Below are positions 9,864 through 18,598 of a stretch of DNA of 64,000 bases, one piece after another; the first letter of the stretch is position 1, and each line of letters begins with the position of its first letter. The translations under genes were made by a program, and so were the position numbers. The notes beneath the pieces were generated by a model. That model did not search any database and was not told the origin of the DNA. It worked only from the letters and a program-made list of their open reading frames with translations. This DNA is from CALOFP01 sp942492635 (lineage in GTDB: Bacteria; UBP6; UBA1177; CALOFP01). The DNA is taken from NCBI GenBank assembly GCA_942492635.1, contig CALOFP010000002.1, positions 1,435,866-1,499,865 on the forward strand, read 5' to 3'.

Positions 9864-10775
9864 ATGAAACATCTTCTTGGTATTGAGAACCTCAACCGGG
9901 ACCAGATTATGAACATTCTGGAGACCGCCGTCAGTTTTGAGGAGGTCAACCGCAGGCAGGTTAAAAAGGTTCCCACACTTAAGGGAAAGACCATAATCAA
10001 CTTTTTTGCAGAGCCCTCTACAAGGACAAAGATGTCCTTCGAGGTCGCCGAAAAGCGTCTGAGCGCTGATACTTACAACATTTCGGTTTCGACAAGCGCG
10101 ATCCAGAAGGGTGAGACACTTGCCGATACAGCGCTCAACCTTCAGGCGATGCAGCCGGATGCGCTCATTATTCGCCACGCCGTATCGGGAACTCCGCATC
10201 TCCTAGCAGAGGTTATGGACTGTTCCATCATCAACGCCGGCGACGGATTCCACGAGCATCCCACGCAGGCTCTTCTCGATGCCTACACAATCTGGAGAAA
10301 ACTGGGAACTTTCGAGGGAAAGAAGATTGCTCTTCTCGGAGATATTGCCCACAGCAGAGTTGCAAGAAGCAACATCTACCTGCTTAACAAGATGGGGGCA
10401 CACGTAGTTCTCGCAGGTCCGGGAACAATGCTTCCTCCGGGTGTCGAGAAGATGGGTGTTGAAAAGACCTACAATCCAAAAGAGGCGGTCAAGGATGCCG
10501 ATATCGTGATGATGCTCAGAATCCAGAACGAGCGCGCCAGCAACCTTCTCTATCCCGACAAGAGGGAGTATGCCAAGTTCTTCTGTCTCAACGAACAGCT
10601 TCTGAGCTACGCGAAGCCCGATGCACTCGTTATGCATCCGGGTCCCGCAAACAGAGGTGTCGAGATTGATGACTATGTGATGGACGGAGAGCGTTCCGTT
10701 ATCCTTGAACAGGTCAAGAACGGTGTTTCCGTAAGAATGGCGGTTCTCTACTTACTGCTTGGGGGGGCAAACTGA
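9864..10775 (+). CDS. pyrB: aspartate carbamoyltransferase catalytic subunit
   Basis: A 303-aa enzyme making N-carbamoyl-L-aspartate from carbamoyl phosphate and aspartate, the committed step of pyrimidine synthesis. Visible motifs are FFAEPSTRTKMSFE (carbamoyl-phosphate loop), HPTQALLDAYTI, and HPGPANRGVEI near the C-terminus. Length fits the PyrB catalytic chain. No pyrI regulatory subunit gene is adjacent; the next gene is pyrC, which starts on the last base of this stop codon. The ribosome binding site is GAGGAGAG ahead of ATG 9864. Confidence 0.96.
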   Translation: MKHLLGIENLNRDQIMNILETAVSFEEVNRRQVKKVPTLKGKTIINFFAEPSTRTKMSFEVAEKRLSADTYNISVSTSAIQKGETLADTALNLQAMQPDALIIRHAVSGTPHLLAEVMDCSIINAGDGFHEHPTQALLDAYTIWRKLGTFEGKKIALLGDIAHSRVARSNIYLLNKMGAHVVLAGPGTMLPPGVEKMGVEKTYNPKEAVKDADIVMMLRIQNERASNLLYPDKREYAKFFCLNEQLLSYAKPDALVMHPGPANRGVEIDDYVMDGERSVILEQVKNGVSVRMAVLYLLLGGAN

Positions 10776-12055
10776 TGAAGCTTTTGATAAAAAACGGAAA
10801 GATAGTAAATCCTCTTAAAAAAGAGAGTTTCAACGGCAACATCCTCATCGAGGATGGAAAGATAAAAAAGATAGACAAGAAGGATATTACGGACAAGGAG
10901 GCTGAGGTTATCGATGCTGAGGGTATGGTTGTCTGCCCGGGATTCATCGACACACACGTTCACTTCCGTGATCCGGGATTCGAGTACAAGGAGGATATCC
11001 TCTCAGGTCTCAATGCGGCGGCGGCAGGCGGTTTCTCTGCGGTTCTCACGATGCCCAACACAAAACCGGTTGCCGACAGCGCCCAGACCATCGCATACAT
11101 GATCGACAAGGCCGACAGCGAAGGCAACGGAGTAAAGCTCTACCCGGTAGGTGCCGCATCGAAAAAATCCGAAGGTAAGGACCTCGCGCCCATCGGAGAG
11201 ATGAAGGAGTTCGGAGCCGTAGCGATTTCCGACGACGGACATCCGATCAAGGATACATCCCTTCTCAAGAGAATGATGGAGTACGCGGCATCCTTCGATA
11301 TGAAATACATCGCACACTGTGAGGATCTCTACCTTGCCGACGGCGCCCAGATGAACGACGGATACCACTCCACAGTCTACGGAATGGCGGGAAACCCGGT
11401 TGTGGGTGAGGCCAGCCAGATCGCGAGAGAGTGCATGATGGCCATGTACCTCGATGTTCCGGTTCACATCGCACACGTAAGTGCCAAGATGAGCGTCGAC
11501 ATCATCGACTTCTACAAGAAGCAGGGTGCTAAGATAACTGCTGAAACTGCTCCGCACTACCTTGTTCTTACGGACGAGGCGGTAGGAAGCTACGATACCA
11601 ATACAAAGATCAATCCTCCGCTCAGATCCAACGAGGACAGACTGGCCCTTATCGAGGCTGTCAAGAACGGAGTTATCGATATCATAGCTACAGACCACGC
11701 TCCCCATCATGAGCGAGAAAAGAATGTGGAGTTCAATGCGGCTCCATGCGGTATAGTAGGTCTCGAAACCGCGCTTCCGCTTATTCTCAAGCTCCATCAT
11801 GAGGGCCATCTTTCCATCGAGAGAGTCGTCGAGCTTTTCACGAAGGGATACGAGATCTTCGGACTCGAAGGCGGTTCTCTTGCAGAGGGCGCTCCTGCGG
11901 ATATCACAATATTCGATCCTTCCTACCAGTGGACAATCGACAGGAACATGTTCGCCTCCAGGGCGAAGAACAGTCCATTCCACGGATTCCATGTCAAGGG
12001 CGCCGTATTCAAGACAATTGTCGAAGGAAACGTTATTCACAGCAGGAATTTCTAA
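10775..12055 (+). CDS. pyrC: dihydroorotase (class I)
   Basis: A 426-aa amidohydrolase catalysing the reversible cyclisation of carbamoyl-aspartate to dihydroorotate. Metal-site motifs are DTHVHFRDPGFEYKEDI, AHCED, HIAHVSAK and IATDHAPHH, and GMAGNPVVGEA matches class I PyrC/AllB-type enzymes. The TGATG overlap with pyrB indicates translational coupling, and GGGGGG lies just upstream. Its position after pyrB and length of about 425 aa favour dihydroorotase over allantoinase or hydantoinase. Confidence 0.95.
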   Translation: MKLLIKNGKIVNPLKKESFNGNILIEDGKIKKIDKKDITDKEAEVIDAEGMVVCPGFIDTHVHFRDPGFEYKEDILSGLNAAAAGGFSAVLTMPNTKPVADSAQTIAYMIDKADSEGNGVKLYPVGAASKKSEGKDLAPIGEMKEFGAVAISDDGHPIKDTSLLKRMMEYAASFDMKYIAHCEDLYLADGAQMNDGYHSTVYGMAGNPVVGEASQIARECMMAMYLDVPVHIAHVSAKMSVDIIDFYKKQGAKITAETAPHYLVLTDEAVGSYDTNTKINPPLRSNEDRLALIEAVKNGVIDIIATDHAPHHEREKNVEFNAAPCGIVGLETALPLILKLHHEGHLSIERVVELFTKGYEIFGLEGGSLAEGAPADITIFDPSYQWTIDRNMFASRAKNSPFHGFHVKGAVFKTIVEGNVIHSRNF

Positions 12056-12059
12056 GGCT

Positions 12060-12695
12060 ATGTGCGATCTGAAAACGGTACTTTTTTCAACATTCTCCCA
12101 CGAGGAGGAAAAGCTGCTTCGCGAGTTCAAGAAGGAGACGTTTTTCTTTGTGGGCGAGAGTGTTGGAAATTACGAATTCTGGCAGCAGTTTTTCAACCTC
12201 TTTTTCATTTACCACTACGATCTCGGCGACGGCAGTACCGTTTCACAGAGAAGGGACATGGAGCCCGCCCGCATTCTTCTCTTTTCCCCATCCCGCTTTG
12301 CGCGGATGAAGGGAGAGAGTTACTTTACCGATGAGAAGCTTCAGTTCGATGAGGATGAAGAGACAAGTCTCACATGGTATCGCGATCGTGAACTCATACT
12401 ATCGTTCTTTACCAAGTCGGAGAGCAGGATCCGTTTTGTTGAAAGCAGGACCTCTCTTCTTATTTCCACAGATCGGGTTAAGTTCCTCAAAAAGATCAAG
12501 AAAATGTTCCGGGAGGGGGACCAATTCCCCTCCCACACATACCTTCTCTACCTCCTTTCGCTTCTTCTTCTTAAAAAGGAGCGTTACGGAAAGGCCCACC
12601 TCTACGAGCCGTTTTCCGTGGAGGAGATTGAGAAGACCCATCTCTACTACGAAAAATTTGCGTCGAAATTGATCGATACAACTTCAAATCAATGA
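12060..12695 (+). CDS. hypothetical protein at the end of the pyr operon
   Basis: A 211-aa protein whose ATG lies 4 bases after the pyrC stop, so it is very likely co-transcribed. I do not recognise a family. It is rich in Phe, Lys and Glu with no signal peptide or membrane span. Visible pieces are an N-terminal KTVLFSTFSHEEEKLLREF, a central acidic DEDEETSLTWYRDRE, and a C-terminal helical region ending near residue 205. It could be a soluble accessory protein; coupling to pyrimidine synthesis is inferred only from position. Confidence 0.75.
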   Translation: MCDLKTVLFSTFSHEEEKLLREFKKETFFFVGESVGNYEFWQQFFNLFFIYHYDLGDGSTVSQRRDMEPARILLFSPSRFARMKGESYFTDEKLQFDEDEETSLTWYRDRELILSFFTKSESRIRFVESRTSLLISTDRVKFLKKIKKMFREGDQFPSHTYLLYLLSLLLLKKERYGKAHLYEPFSVEEIEKTHLYYEKFASKLIDTTSNQ

Positions 12696-12788
12696 CTCCG
12701 TTGATTAAGTCATCGCTCGTTACAAAATTGGTATGATCGGCATAAAATAGTTTTAAATTCATCGCAATAGCTACGGCTATTATTCAAA

Positions 12789-12865
12789 ATTGAAAACAAT
12801 TTTCTGCTCGACCCTCCGATTTTTCACTTAAACGTGACTTAACCAACAAAGTCATTAATCGATTG
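12789..12865. repeat. dispersed non-coding repeat, copy 1
   Basis: The stretch beginning ATTGAAAACAATTTTCT is repeated in diverged form at 40671-40745, with a conserved order of blocks (ATTGAAAAC, TTTTCT.CTC, CTCC.ATTT.TCACTT, GTGAC.TAA.CAACAAA.TCATT). Roughly three quarters of bases match by eye. Both copies lie 50-170 bases upstream of a rightward gene. It may be a small interspersed element or a leader/promoter segment. Confidence 0.6.
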
Positions 12866-12918
12866 CAAAACTGATTTTCCTTCGTATAATTTGCCGGAAA
12901 AGAATTTTTGGAGATTGT

Positions 12919-13830
12919 ATGGAAAACCTTATAAATCAAATTTCTGAACAGCGCTTTCTTGCCCTTCTTGACGAGGCGAAAGAGATATGGGACCGGGCAG
13001 AATGCTGTCCCAGGAGATGCAAAGTGAAACGAACGGAGAATAGAGCCCGTCCCTGCGGCGCCGTTGACGAAGGCATTCGGGTTGCAAGTTTCGCCGTTCA
13101 TGACGGTGAGGAGCCTCCAGTGAGCGGCTGGAACGGTGCCGGAAACATATTCTTCTCCGGATGCACTCTGGGCTGCGTCTTCTGCCAGAACTGGCCCATA
13201 AGCCACGAGAGGAACGGCAGGACATATTCGGAGGATGAGTATGACGAAGAGGTCAGGAAGATGCTTTCGAAAAAGGTTCACAACGTCAACCTGGTCACTT
13301 CAGATCACTATCTCTACCCGGTTCTCTCGTCACTCTACCGCATGAGAAAAGAGATAAAGGTGCCGGTTTCGTACAACTGCTCGGGTTTTTTCCAGCCTGA
13401 GGCTTTGAAGGTTGTTCTCAATTTTGCGGATATTTTCCTCTACGACATAAAGTACTCATGCAGAGATATCGCCGGTCGTTACTCCGGCAGCAGGCACTAT
13501 CCTGAACTTGCCTGGAAAGGCTTCGAGATGCTGTGTGATGAGAAAATTCCCTTTGTCGAGGACGATCTGGGACTGTTGCGCCGCGGAGTAATCGTAAGAC
13601 ATCTGGTTCTTCCGGAAGCGGTAAAGAACAGTCTGGATGTGGTTGAGGGACTCGCAAAGTACCGTGACCGGGGAATGGATTTCCGGCTGAGTCTCATGTC
13701 CCAGTACTTTCCCGCCCACAGGGCATCGGAATTCGAGGAGATCAATAGAAGGGTTACTCCTGAAGAGTACAATGTAGTGGCCGACCGTGTTGACGAGCTC
13801 GGACTGGACGGATGGATTCAGGGCTTTTGA
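12919..13830 (+). CDS. radical SAM protein, PflA-like
   Basis: A 303-aa radical SAM enzyme. The 4Fe-4S/SAM motif is CTLGCVFC (Cys82, Cys86, Cys89), preceded by an N-terminal Cys cluster CCPRRC...RPCG (Cys29, 30, 34, 46), the layout of the family annotated as putative pyruvate-formate-lyase activating enzymes. FLYDIKYS and VIVRHLVLPE match the later core strands. No glycyl radical enzyme is encoded nearby, so the target is unknown. ATG 12919 has TTGGAG 7 bases upstream. The gene stands alone with intergenic gaps on both sides; 13831-14074 has no gene or clear terminator. Confidence 0.85.
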   Translation: MENLINQISEQRFLALLDEAKEIWDRAECCPRRCKVKRTENRARPCGAVDEGIRVASFAVHDGEEPPVSGWNGAGNIFFSGCTLGCVFCQNWPISHERNGRTYSEDEYDEEVRKMLSKKVHNVNLVTSDHYLYPVLSSLYRMRKEIKVPVSYNCSGFFQPEALKVVLNFADIFLYDIKYSCRDIAGRYSGSRHYPELAWKGFEMLCDEKIPFVEDDLGLLRRGVIVRHLVLPEAVKNSLDVVEGLAKYRDRGMDFRLSLMSQYFPAHRASEFEEINRRVTPEEYNVVADRVDELGLDGWIQGF

Positions 13831-14074
13831 CCATTATGAATTAATCAAAGTCATTTTTATCCGGAAGAGATTGCCCGTCTGTTTTGAAGTGGATAACTTT
13901 TTCAAAAATGTCATAGACAAAAATATTCGGACAGATAGAATTCTTCAGGAATGAATTGCCATTTTTTGAAACGACTTCTTTCTATGATAATCTGCCTCTT
14001 ATTTATGTAAATTCTTGAAAAATTTTTAATGTGAGATTATATTAATATGTTTTTTTTAAGTTTGGGGGTGAATT

Positions 14075-14839
14075 ATGAAGAAAAGAATTTTAGAGAGAGC
14101 TCGGGAGCTTGCAACAGCCATTGAAATTCCCGCCGGAAAGCTTGCCGAACTTGAGGATAACCTCAAATCGGATTACGTTGTTCCGGAGATCACAAGAGAG
14201 TACGGACTCGGTACAATCGATCACACAGTTCTCTCGTTCAACGCCACAGAAGCCGATGTTACGAGAATTTGCGAAGAGGCACACAAATTCGGTTTTTTTG
14301 CCATCTGTATTAATCCCGTCTGGATCCCCCTCGCCAATGGCATCAGGGAGAAGCTGGGAGCAACGTTCAAGATTGCTACCGTAATCGATTTTCCTCTCGG
14401 CGCGTCCACTCTGGAAGCCCGAATTGCGGAAACAGATCGAGCACTCAGCGATGGTGCGGACGAAATCGATCTCGTAATAAGCATAGGACTTCTCAAATCC
14501 GGAAAGACTGCAGAAACTTTCAAGCTTATGAGGGAAGTTGCAAAGAGGGGCGGATACCTCAAGGTTATTCTTGAAAGTTCCGAACTCACCGAAGAGGAAA
14601 AGATAGATGCAGCACTTCTCGCATTCTTCGCCGGAGCACACATGCTCAAGACATCCACAGGAGTAAACGGCAAGGCAACGGCCGAGGATGTGAAGATCCT
14701 CAGGGCGGTTGCAGGAAAGACGCTCGGCGTCAAGGCTGCAGGTGGAATTCGCGACAAGGAAACGCTTTTAAAAATGGTTGAAGCCGGAGCCGACAGAATA
14801 GGCTGCAGCAGCTCCGTCAAAATTTTCTCAGCCTGGTAG
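14075..14839 (+). CDS. deoC: deoxyribose-phosphate aldolase
   Basis: A 254-aa class I aldolase cleaving 2-deoxyribose 5-phosphate to glyceraldehyde 3-phosphate and acetaldehyde in deoxynucleoside breakdown. Schiff-base Lys192 lies in MLKTSTGV, and the proton-relay Lys220 in GVKAAGGI. IDHTVLSFNAT near the N-terminus and ADEIDLVISIGLLKSG fit DeoC. The start has GGGGGTG upstream. Two envelope genes follow with gaps of 2 and 0 bases, an odd partnership for a cytosolic catabolic enzyme. Confidence 0.95.
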   Translation: MKKRILERARELATAIEIPAGKLAELEDNLKSDYVVPEITREYGLGTIDHTVLSFNATEADVTRICEEAHKFGFFAICINPVWIPLANGIREKLGATFKIATVIDFPLGASTLEARIAETDRALSDGADEIDLVISIGLLKSGKTAETFKLMREVAKRGGYLKVILESSELTEEEKIDAALLAFFAGAHMLKTSTGVNGKATAEDVKILRAVAGKTLGVKAAGGIRDKETLLKMVEAGADRIGCSSSVKIFSAW

Positions 14840-14841
14840 TC

Positions 14842-15345
14842 ATGATTCGATCCCTCCTTCTCTTTATCTCACTTACACTTTTTTTTACCGCATGCACAAA
14901 GGGAAGGAGTGGAATCGAGCAGGTTCGAAAATTCGCAGAGTTGAGACAGAAGGGCGAGGCTGACGAGGCATTCGAACTTCTGACCGACAAATCAAAAAAT
15001 CAAATAGGGTCTAAAAGATTCAACGACTACTGTTTCAAATATCGCATAGCATCATTTGAAGTGGCACCCGAAGAGGGCGGGTTTTATAAAATCGATTACT
15101 CATACTACGACAAGCGGTTCAAGGGGGGTGAGCTTTTCACCTTCTACATGAACAAGAATCGTGAGTACATTCGTGTAAGCAACGGAAAGATTGTTTTTCC
15201 TCAGCCCTACTTCCTCGACTTTCGTAAAAATCTCGAAAAGGGGGACATGGAGAGTGCGAAAAATGCCTTGAGGAAAATGTTCGAGCTCTCTCCCGGCCAG
15301 CCGGAAGCAAGAGAGACTGTGGATAGAATGGAGCTGGAGATATAG
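14842..15345 (+). CDS. putative lipoprotein (DUF4878-like layout)
   Basis: A 167-aa protein with a lipoprotein signal, hydrophobic core then FFTAC with Cys18. The mature part has a helical EQVRKFAELRQKGEADEAFE stretch, then strands, a layout like small NTF2-fold lipoproteins (DUF4878 type); this is only a resemblance. The C-terminal 40 residues look like one tetratricopeptide-style helix pair. The ATG is 2 bases after the deoC stop and the next gene starts immediately after this stop, so the three are one transcript. Confidence 0.75.
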   Translation: MIRSLLLFISLTLFFTACTKGRSGIEQVRKFAELRQKGEADEAFELLTDKSKNQIGSKRFNDYCFKYRIASFEVAPEEGGFYKIDYSYYDKRFKGGELFTFYMNKNREYIRVSNGKIVFPQPYFLDFRKNLEKGDMESAKNALRKMFELSPGQPEARETVDRMELEI

Positions 15346-16194
15346 ATGAAGTTGGTCTGTACTCTCATCCTCATCTTCCTGCCCGTTTTTTTGTTCGCAT
15401 CCGTAACTATCAATGATAACGTTCCGGAAAAACTTAAAAAAGAGGTGTCCGATCTCTGCTCGAAAAAGGATTTTATATCGAGATTCCATCTGGAACTGTA
15501 CAACAGCAAAAGCCTGGTTATAGAAACCGAGGACGGAATGATGCGGCGTGTTCCACTGGAGGGCGTTACGGCTTCGGATCTTCTCAACATCATGGAAACA
15601 ATGGAGGAGGACCTCTTCATTCTCCGGGAAGCAAGAAAGAAGGAGAGTGAAAAGAAAAGTGTTGATGTTCCTGTTCCTGAGGAGAAGGTCGATGATGAAA
15701 AACCTGTCGCCGCCGACACACCTTACATATGGAAGAAAAAAAGATCGCTTTTCGAGTTTTTTCCCTATGCGAAATCAGGAAACAGATACCACATAGGAGT
15801 TTCCATCAGCAGTGAGGAGGACGGAGCCGGATCAGTCGAGGCATCCGCCGGATTGCTTTTTCTCAGATTTGGTCCGATGGCCAAAAAGGGACTCAATGTA
15901 GATTTCAACTACCGGGAACTCTCCTGGTTCGGAGCAGGAGGATTTCTGACAGCCGATCTTTTCAGACTCTACGATTTCTACCTTGCCGCCGGGTGGGAGG
16001 CTCTCTACTACAGGGTCAACGATCACTCTTATGAAAGGGATGCCGCACTCGTTGCACTTCGCTACTCCAGAAGCTTCTTTTTCGCCGAGGCAAGGGCAAG
16101 AATAACCAGAAATGAAGTCTACCTCATCACCGGCGGAAGACGTTACCGCACCGACCGAATCGGCACGACACTTACATTGGGATTCCGTTTCTGA
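15346..16194 (+). CDS. putative outer-membrane beta-barrel protein
   Basis: A 282-aa protein with a cleavable signal peptide (residues 1-18, ending LFAS). After a charged coiled region rich in Glu/Lys (about 70-125), the C-terminal half alternates polar and hydrophobic residues like beta-hairpins. It ends LTLGFRF, with the terminal Phe typical of BAM-inserted barrels. It starts directly after the upstream lipoprotein stop, suggesting the lipoprotein and the barrel act together. No specific family is recognised. Confidence 0.7.
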   Translation: MKLVCTLILIFLPVFLFASVTINDNVPEKLKKEVSDLCSKKDFISRFHLELYNSKSLVIETEDGMMRRVPLEGVTASDLLNIMETMEEDLFILREARKKESEKKSVDVPVPEEKVDDEKPVAADTPYIWKKKRSLFEFFPYAKSGNRYHIGVSISSEEDGAGSVEASAGLLFLRFGPMAKKGLNVDFNYRELSWFGAGGFLTADLFRLYDFYLAAGWEALYYRVNDHSYERDAALVALRYSRSFFFAEARARITRNEVYLITGGRRYRTDRIGTTLTLGFRF

Positions 16195-16347
16195 AATCAA
16201 AAATTTTATTTCCACAGAAAAAATCAACAGATGGTCTGTTCAATATAGTGAAGTTGGATATTTGTTTTTATAAAATTCCAGAATGATTTTTGTATTTAAT
16301 GATTCGGGATAGAAGTGATCAGTTGAAGGTTGAATCTTGAGATAATC

Positions 16348-17481
16348 CTACTTCTTCTGAAGCCTGTCGAAGATTACGTTCAGTCTTTCGATAAGCTCTT
16401 TGGTCTGTTCAACGGTTCCCAGATTCACGCGGAAGAAATCCGGCAGCATTGCAAAGGAGCTTCTGTCCCTCACGTAGACGTTCATCTTCTCCATCTCATC
16501 AAGAAGAAGCTGAAGGTTGGGGTACTGGACCATTATGAAGTTTCCGCGGCCGTTGAATGTGACTATGTCGCGGTTGTCGAAGAAGGACTTGAGAAGCCTT
16601 TTGCTCTCGTGAACTTCCTTAACATACTTCTTCATGTAGTCGATATCCTCAAGTGCTGCAAGAGCCGCCTTCTGAGCGAGAACGTTCACGCTCTTGGGGT
16701 TGAGGATTCGGCTGAGAAGGTGGATGACGGTGTTTGATGCAAGTGCGTAACCCACACGGAGACCTGCAAGTGCCCACGCTTTGGAAAATGTTCTTGTAAT
16801 GATGAGGTTCGAGTAGCGGTCGAGAAGGTGTGCAACGGAGTTGCCTGAGAACTCTACGTACGCTTCATCCACGATCACCATTGCGTTCTTGGCGATCTTC
16901 AGGACGGTCTCAACTTCCTTGTCGGAAAGAAGTACCCCGGTCGGATTGTTCGGGTTTACGATGTATATGAGTTTTGTCTTGTCGGTAATCTTCTCGATCA
17001 ACGAACTGATGTTGCTGGTGAAGACGTTTTCAGGCTGCGCTTTCTTAATTATCGCTCCACGACTCTCTACGTATGTGAGAAAGTGCGTGTATGTGGGGTA
17101 CTGTGTTACCACGTGGTCGCCGGGATCAAGAAAAACCTTGCAGATCAGTTCCAGCGCGTCGTCACTTCCGTTTGTTACGAGAATTTCATTTCTGTTTCTT
17201 CCGGTGTACTTTTTAAGTTTCGTTCTCAGTTTTTCGCTGAAAAGTTCCGGATACCAGTTGAGGACATTCTCGTCGTCCATAAGGGATTGAATAAGAGTTT
17301 CCTTCACCTTCGGAGACGGGGGGACCGTCGCTTCGTTCCAGTCAAGCTTGAGAGGTGTGAGGTTGGAGTCGGAATCCTTGATCTTGTTGAGTGAAGAGGT
17401 GGGTGAGTAGGGTTGAAGGTTGTTTATGAATTCAGATGTCAGTGAACTTTCTCTATTTATATAGGCAACGCTCTTTTTCAT
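16348..17481 (-). CDS. hisC: histidinol-phosphate aminotransferase (HisC-like, class I/II fold)
   Basis: A 377-aa PLP aminotransferase. The PLP-lysine motif is TFSKAWALAGLRVGYA; NPNNPTGV, VDEAYVEFSG and a C-terminal FFRVNLGT (substrate-phosphate Arg) fit HisC. The open frame runs 27 codons further upstream, but ATG 17481 is chosen because GAGGA lies 7 bases upstream and the extension is not aminotransferase-like. It converts imidazole-acetol phosphate and glutamate to histidinol phosphate. No other his genes are near, so a broader role on aromatic amino acids is possible. It is divergent from the etf operon. Confidence 0.88.
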   Translation of the reverse strand: MKKSVAYINRESSLTSEFINNLQPYSPTSSLNKIKDSDSNLTPLKLDWNEATVPPSPKVKETLIQSLMDDENVLNWYPELFSEKLRTKLKKYTGRNRNEILVTNGSDDALELICKVFLDPGDHVVTQYPTYTHFLTYVESRGAIIKKAQPENVFTSNISSLIEKITDKTKLIYIVNPNNPTGVLLSDKEVETVLKIAKNAMVIVDEAYVEFSGNSVAHLLDRYSNLIITRTFSKAWALAGLRVGYALASNTVIHLLSRILNPKSVNVLAQKAALAALEDIDYMKKYVKEVHESKRLLKSFFDNRDIVTFNGRGNFIMVQYPNLQLLLDEMEKMNVYVRDRSSFAMLPDFFRVNLGTVEQTKELIERLNVIFDRLQKK

Positions 17482-17665
17482 TGTAATCCTCAAAAAACAA
17501 AATAAATCGCCATGACCAAGCAAAAAACGTGCCTGGGCTACCGCGCTTAAAATAGGGCACATGGCAGGGGTATATATATAAAAATCTTTTCAATTAAGTC
17601 AAGTCCGTAAAGTTTTTTTACATACCTGTTTTTGTGAAGTAAATCGCTATTTGTTTAAAAAAACT

Positions 17666-17694
17666 TTGACAATCGCCCTTCTATCTGTTAAAAA
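17666..17694 (+). promoter_or_regulatory. possible sigma70-type promoter of the etf operon
   Basis: TTGACA at 17666-17671 is a perfect -35 box; TAAAAA at 17689-17694, 17 bases downstream, is a weak -10. It lies about 50 bases before etfB, whose start has CTGGAGG upstream. The 260-base gap between hisC and etfB is otherwise AT-rich and featureless. Confidence 0.4.
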
Positions 17695-17741
17695 ATTGCG
17701 CTAGACTGAGGTGTCATTTTTTTAATGAAACTGGAGGAAAA

Positions 17742-18596
17742 ATGAGAAAAATCGTGGTATTGGCAAAACAGGTTCCCGATACGGCAAACGTGGGATCCAA
17801 CGCCATGAAAGATGATGGAACTGTAAACAGAGCTGCTCTGCCCGCAGTTTTCAATCCCGAAGATCTTAACGCCCTTGAAATGGCTTTAACTATAAAGGAG
17901 AAACTTGGTTGCGAGGTTCACGTTGTAACAATGGGACCTGCAAAAGCCGTTGAAATTCTTCGTCATTCACTCTACATGGGAGCGAACGACGTTTACCTTG
18001 TCTCCGACAGGAAGTTCGCCGGAGCGGATACTCTTGCGACATCCTACGTTCTCAGCGAGGCTGTAAAGAAGATCGGCGACGTCGATCTGGTTCTCGCCGG
18101 ACGTCAGGCTATCGACGGCGATACGGCACAGGTAGGTCCGCAGGTTGCCCAGAAACTTGGATACAACCTCGTTTCCTACGTGAGAGGACTTCGTGATGCC
18201 GAAGCGGACAGCGTAACGGTAGAGCGTGACGGAGAGGTTCAGACAGAGGTCATCAAGACTCCGTTTCCTGCGGTTCTTACCGTAACAGGTGATGCAAACA
18301 CTCCCCGTTACCCCAACGCCAAGCGTATGCTCAGCTACTTCCGTTCCGACATCCGTTCAAACTTCCTGGACGATGAGATTGAAGATGCGGAGAAGAGGGG
18401 GTGGACAATTCCCGTTCTCTCACTCGACGATCTCGGACTTGATGAAACCAGCTGCGGACTCAAGGGAAGCCCGACGAAGGTTTTCAACATCAAGAACATC
18501 ACCCTCAAGGGCGGCGAGCTCAAGATGTACGATGCCGAGCAGAAGGCGATCAGGGAGCTCATTAAGGACATTATGAAGGACTACGTAGAGGTGTAA
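17742..18596 (+). CDS. etfB: electron transfer flavoprotein, beta subunit
   Basis: A 284-aa EtfB. It begins IVVLAKQVPDTA, carries NPEDLNALEMAL and the nucleotide-loop region AGRQAIDGDTAQVGPQVAQ, and ends with a segment that wraps EtfA. EtfB and EtfA form the heterodimer that takes electrons from acyl-CoA dehydrogenases through FAD. It is first in a tightly packed operon with etfA and an acyl-CoA dehydrogenase, so these are likely physical partners in fatty or branched-chain acyl-CoA oxidation. The genes are rich in C-ending codons (CTC, ATC), unlike the AT-rich accessory genes, suggesting high expression. Confidence 0.95.
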   Translation: MRKIVVLAKQVPDTANVGSNAMKDDGTVNRAALPAVFNPEDLNALEMALTIKEKLGCEVHVVTMGPAKAVEILRHSLYMGANDVYLVSDRKFAGADTLATSYVLSEAVKKIGDVDLVLAGRQAIDGDTAQVGPQVAQKLGYNLVSYVRGLRDAEADSVTVERDGEVQTEVIKTPFPAVLTVTGDANTPRYPNAKRMLSYFRSDIRSNFLDDEIEDAEKRGWTIPVLSLDDLGLDETSCGLKGSPTKVFNIKNITLKGGELKMYDAEQKAIRELIKDIMKDYVEV

Positions 18597-18598
18597 TG

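Noticed and set aside
9009..10199. 396-aa open frame on the minus strand across pyrR/pyrB
   Set aside because: It is the antisense shadow of clearly recognisable genes; its product has no family features and no ribosome binding site. The same applies to 11003-12130 (minus) opposite pyrC.
14075..16194. deoC as part of a nucleoside catabolism operon
   Set aside because: The downstream genes encode a lipoprotein and a barrel-like protein, and no other deo or nucleoside genes are present.
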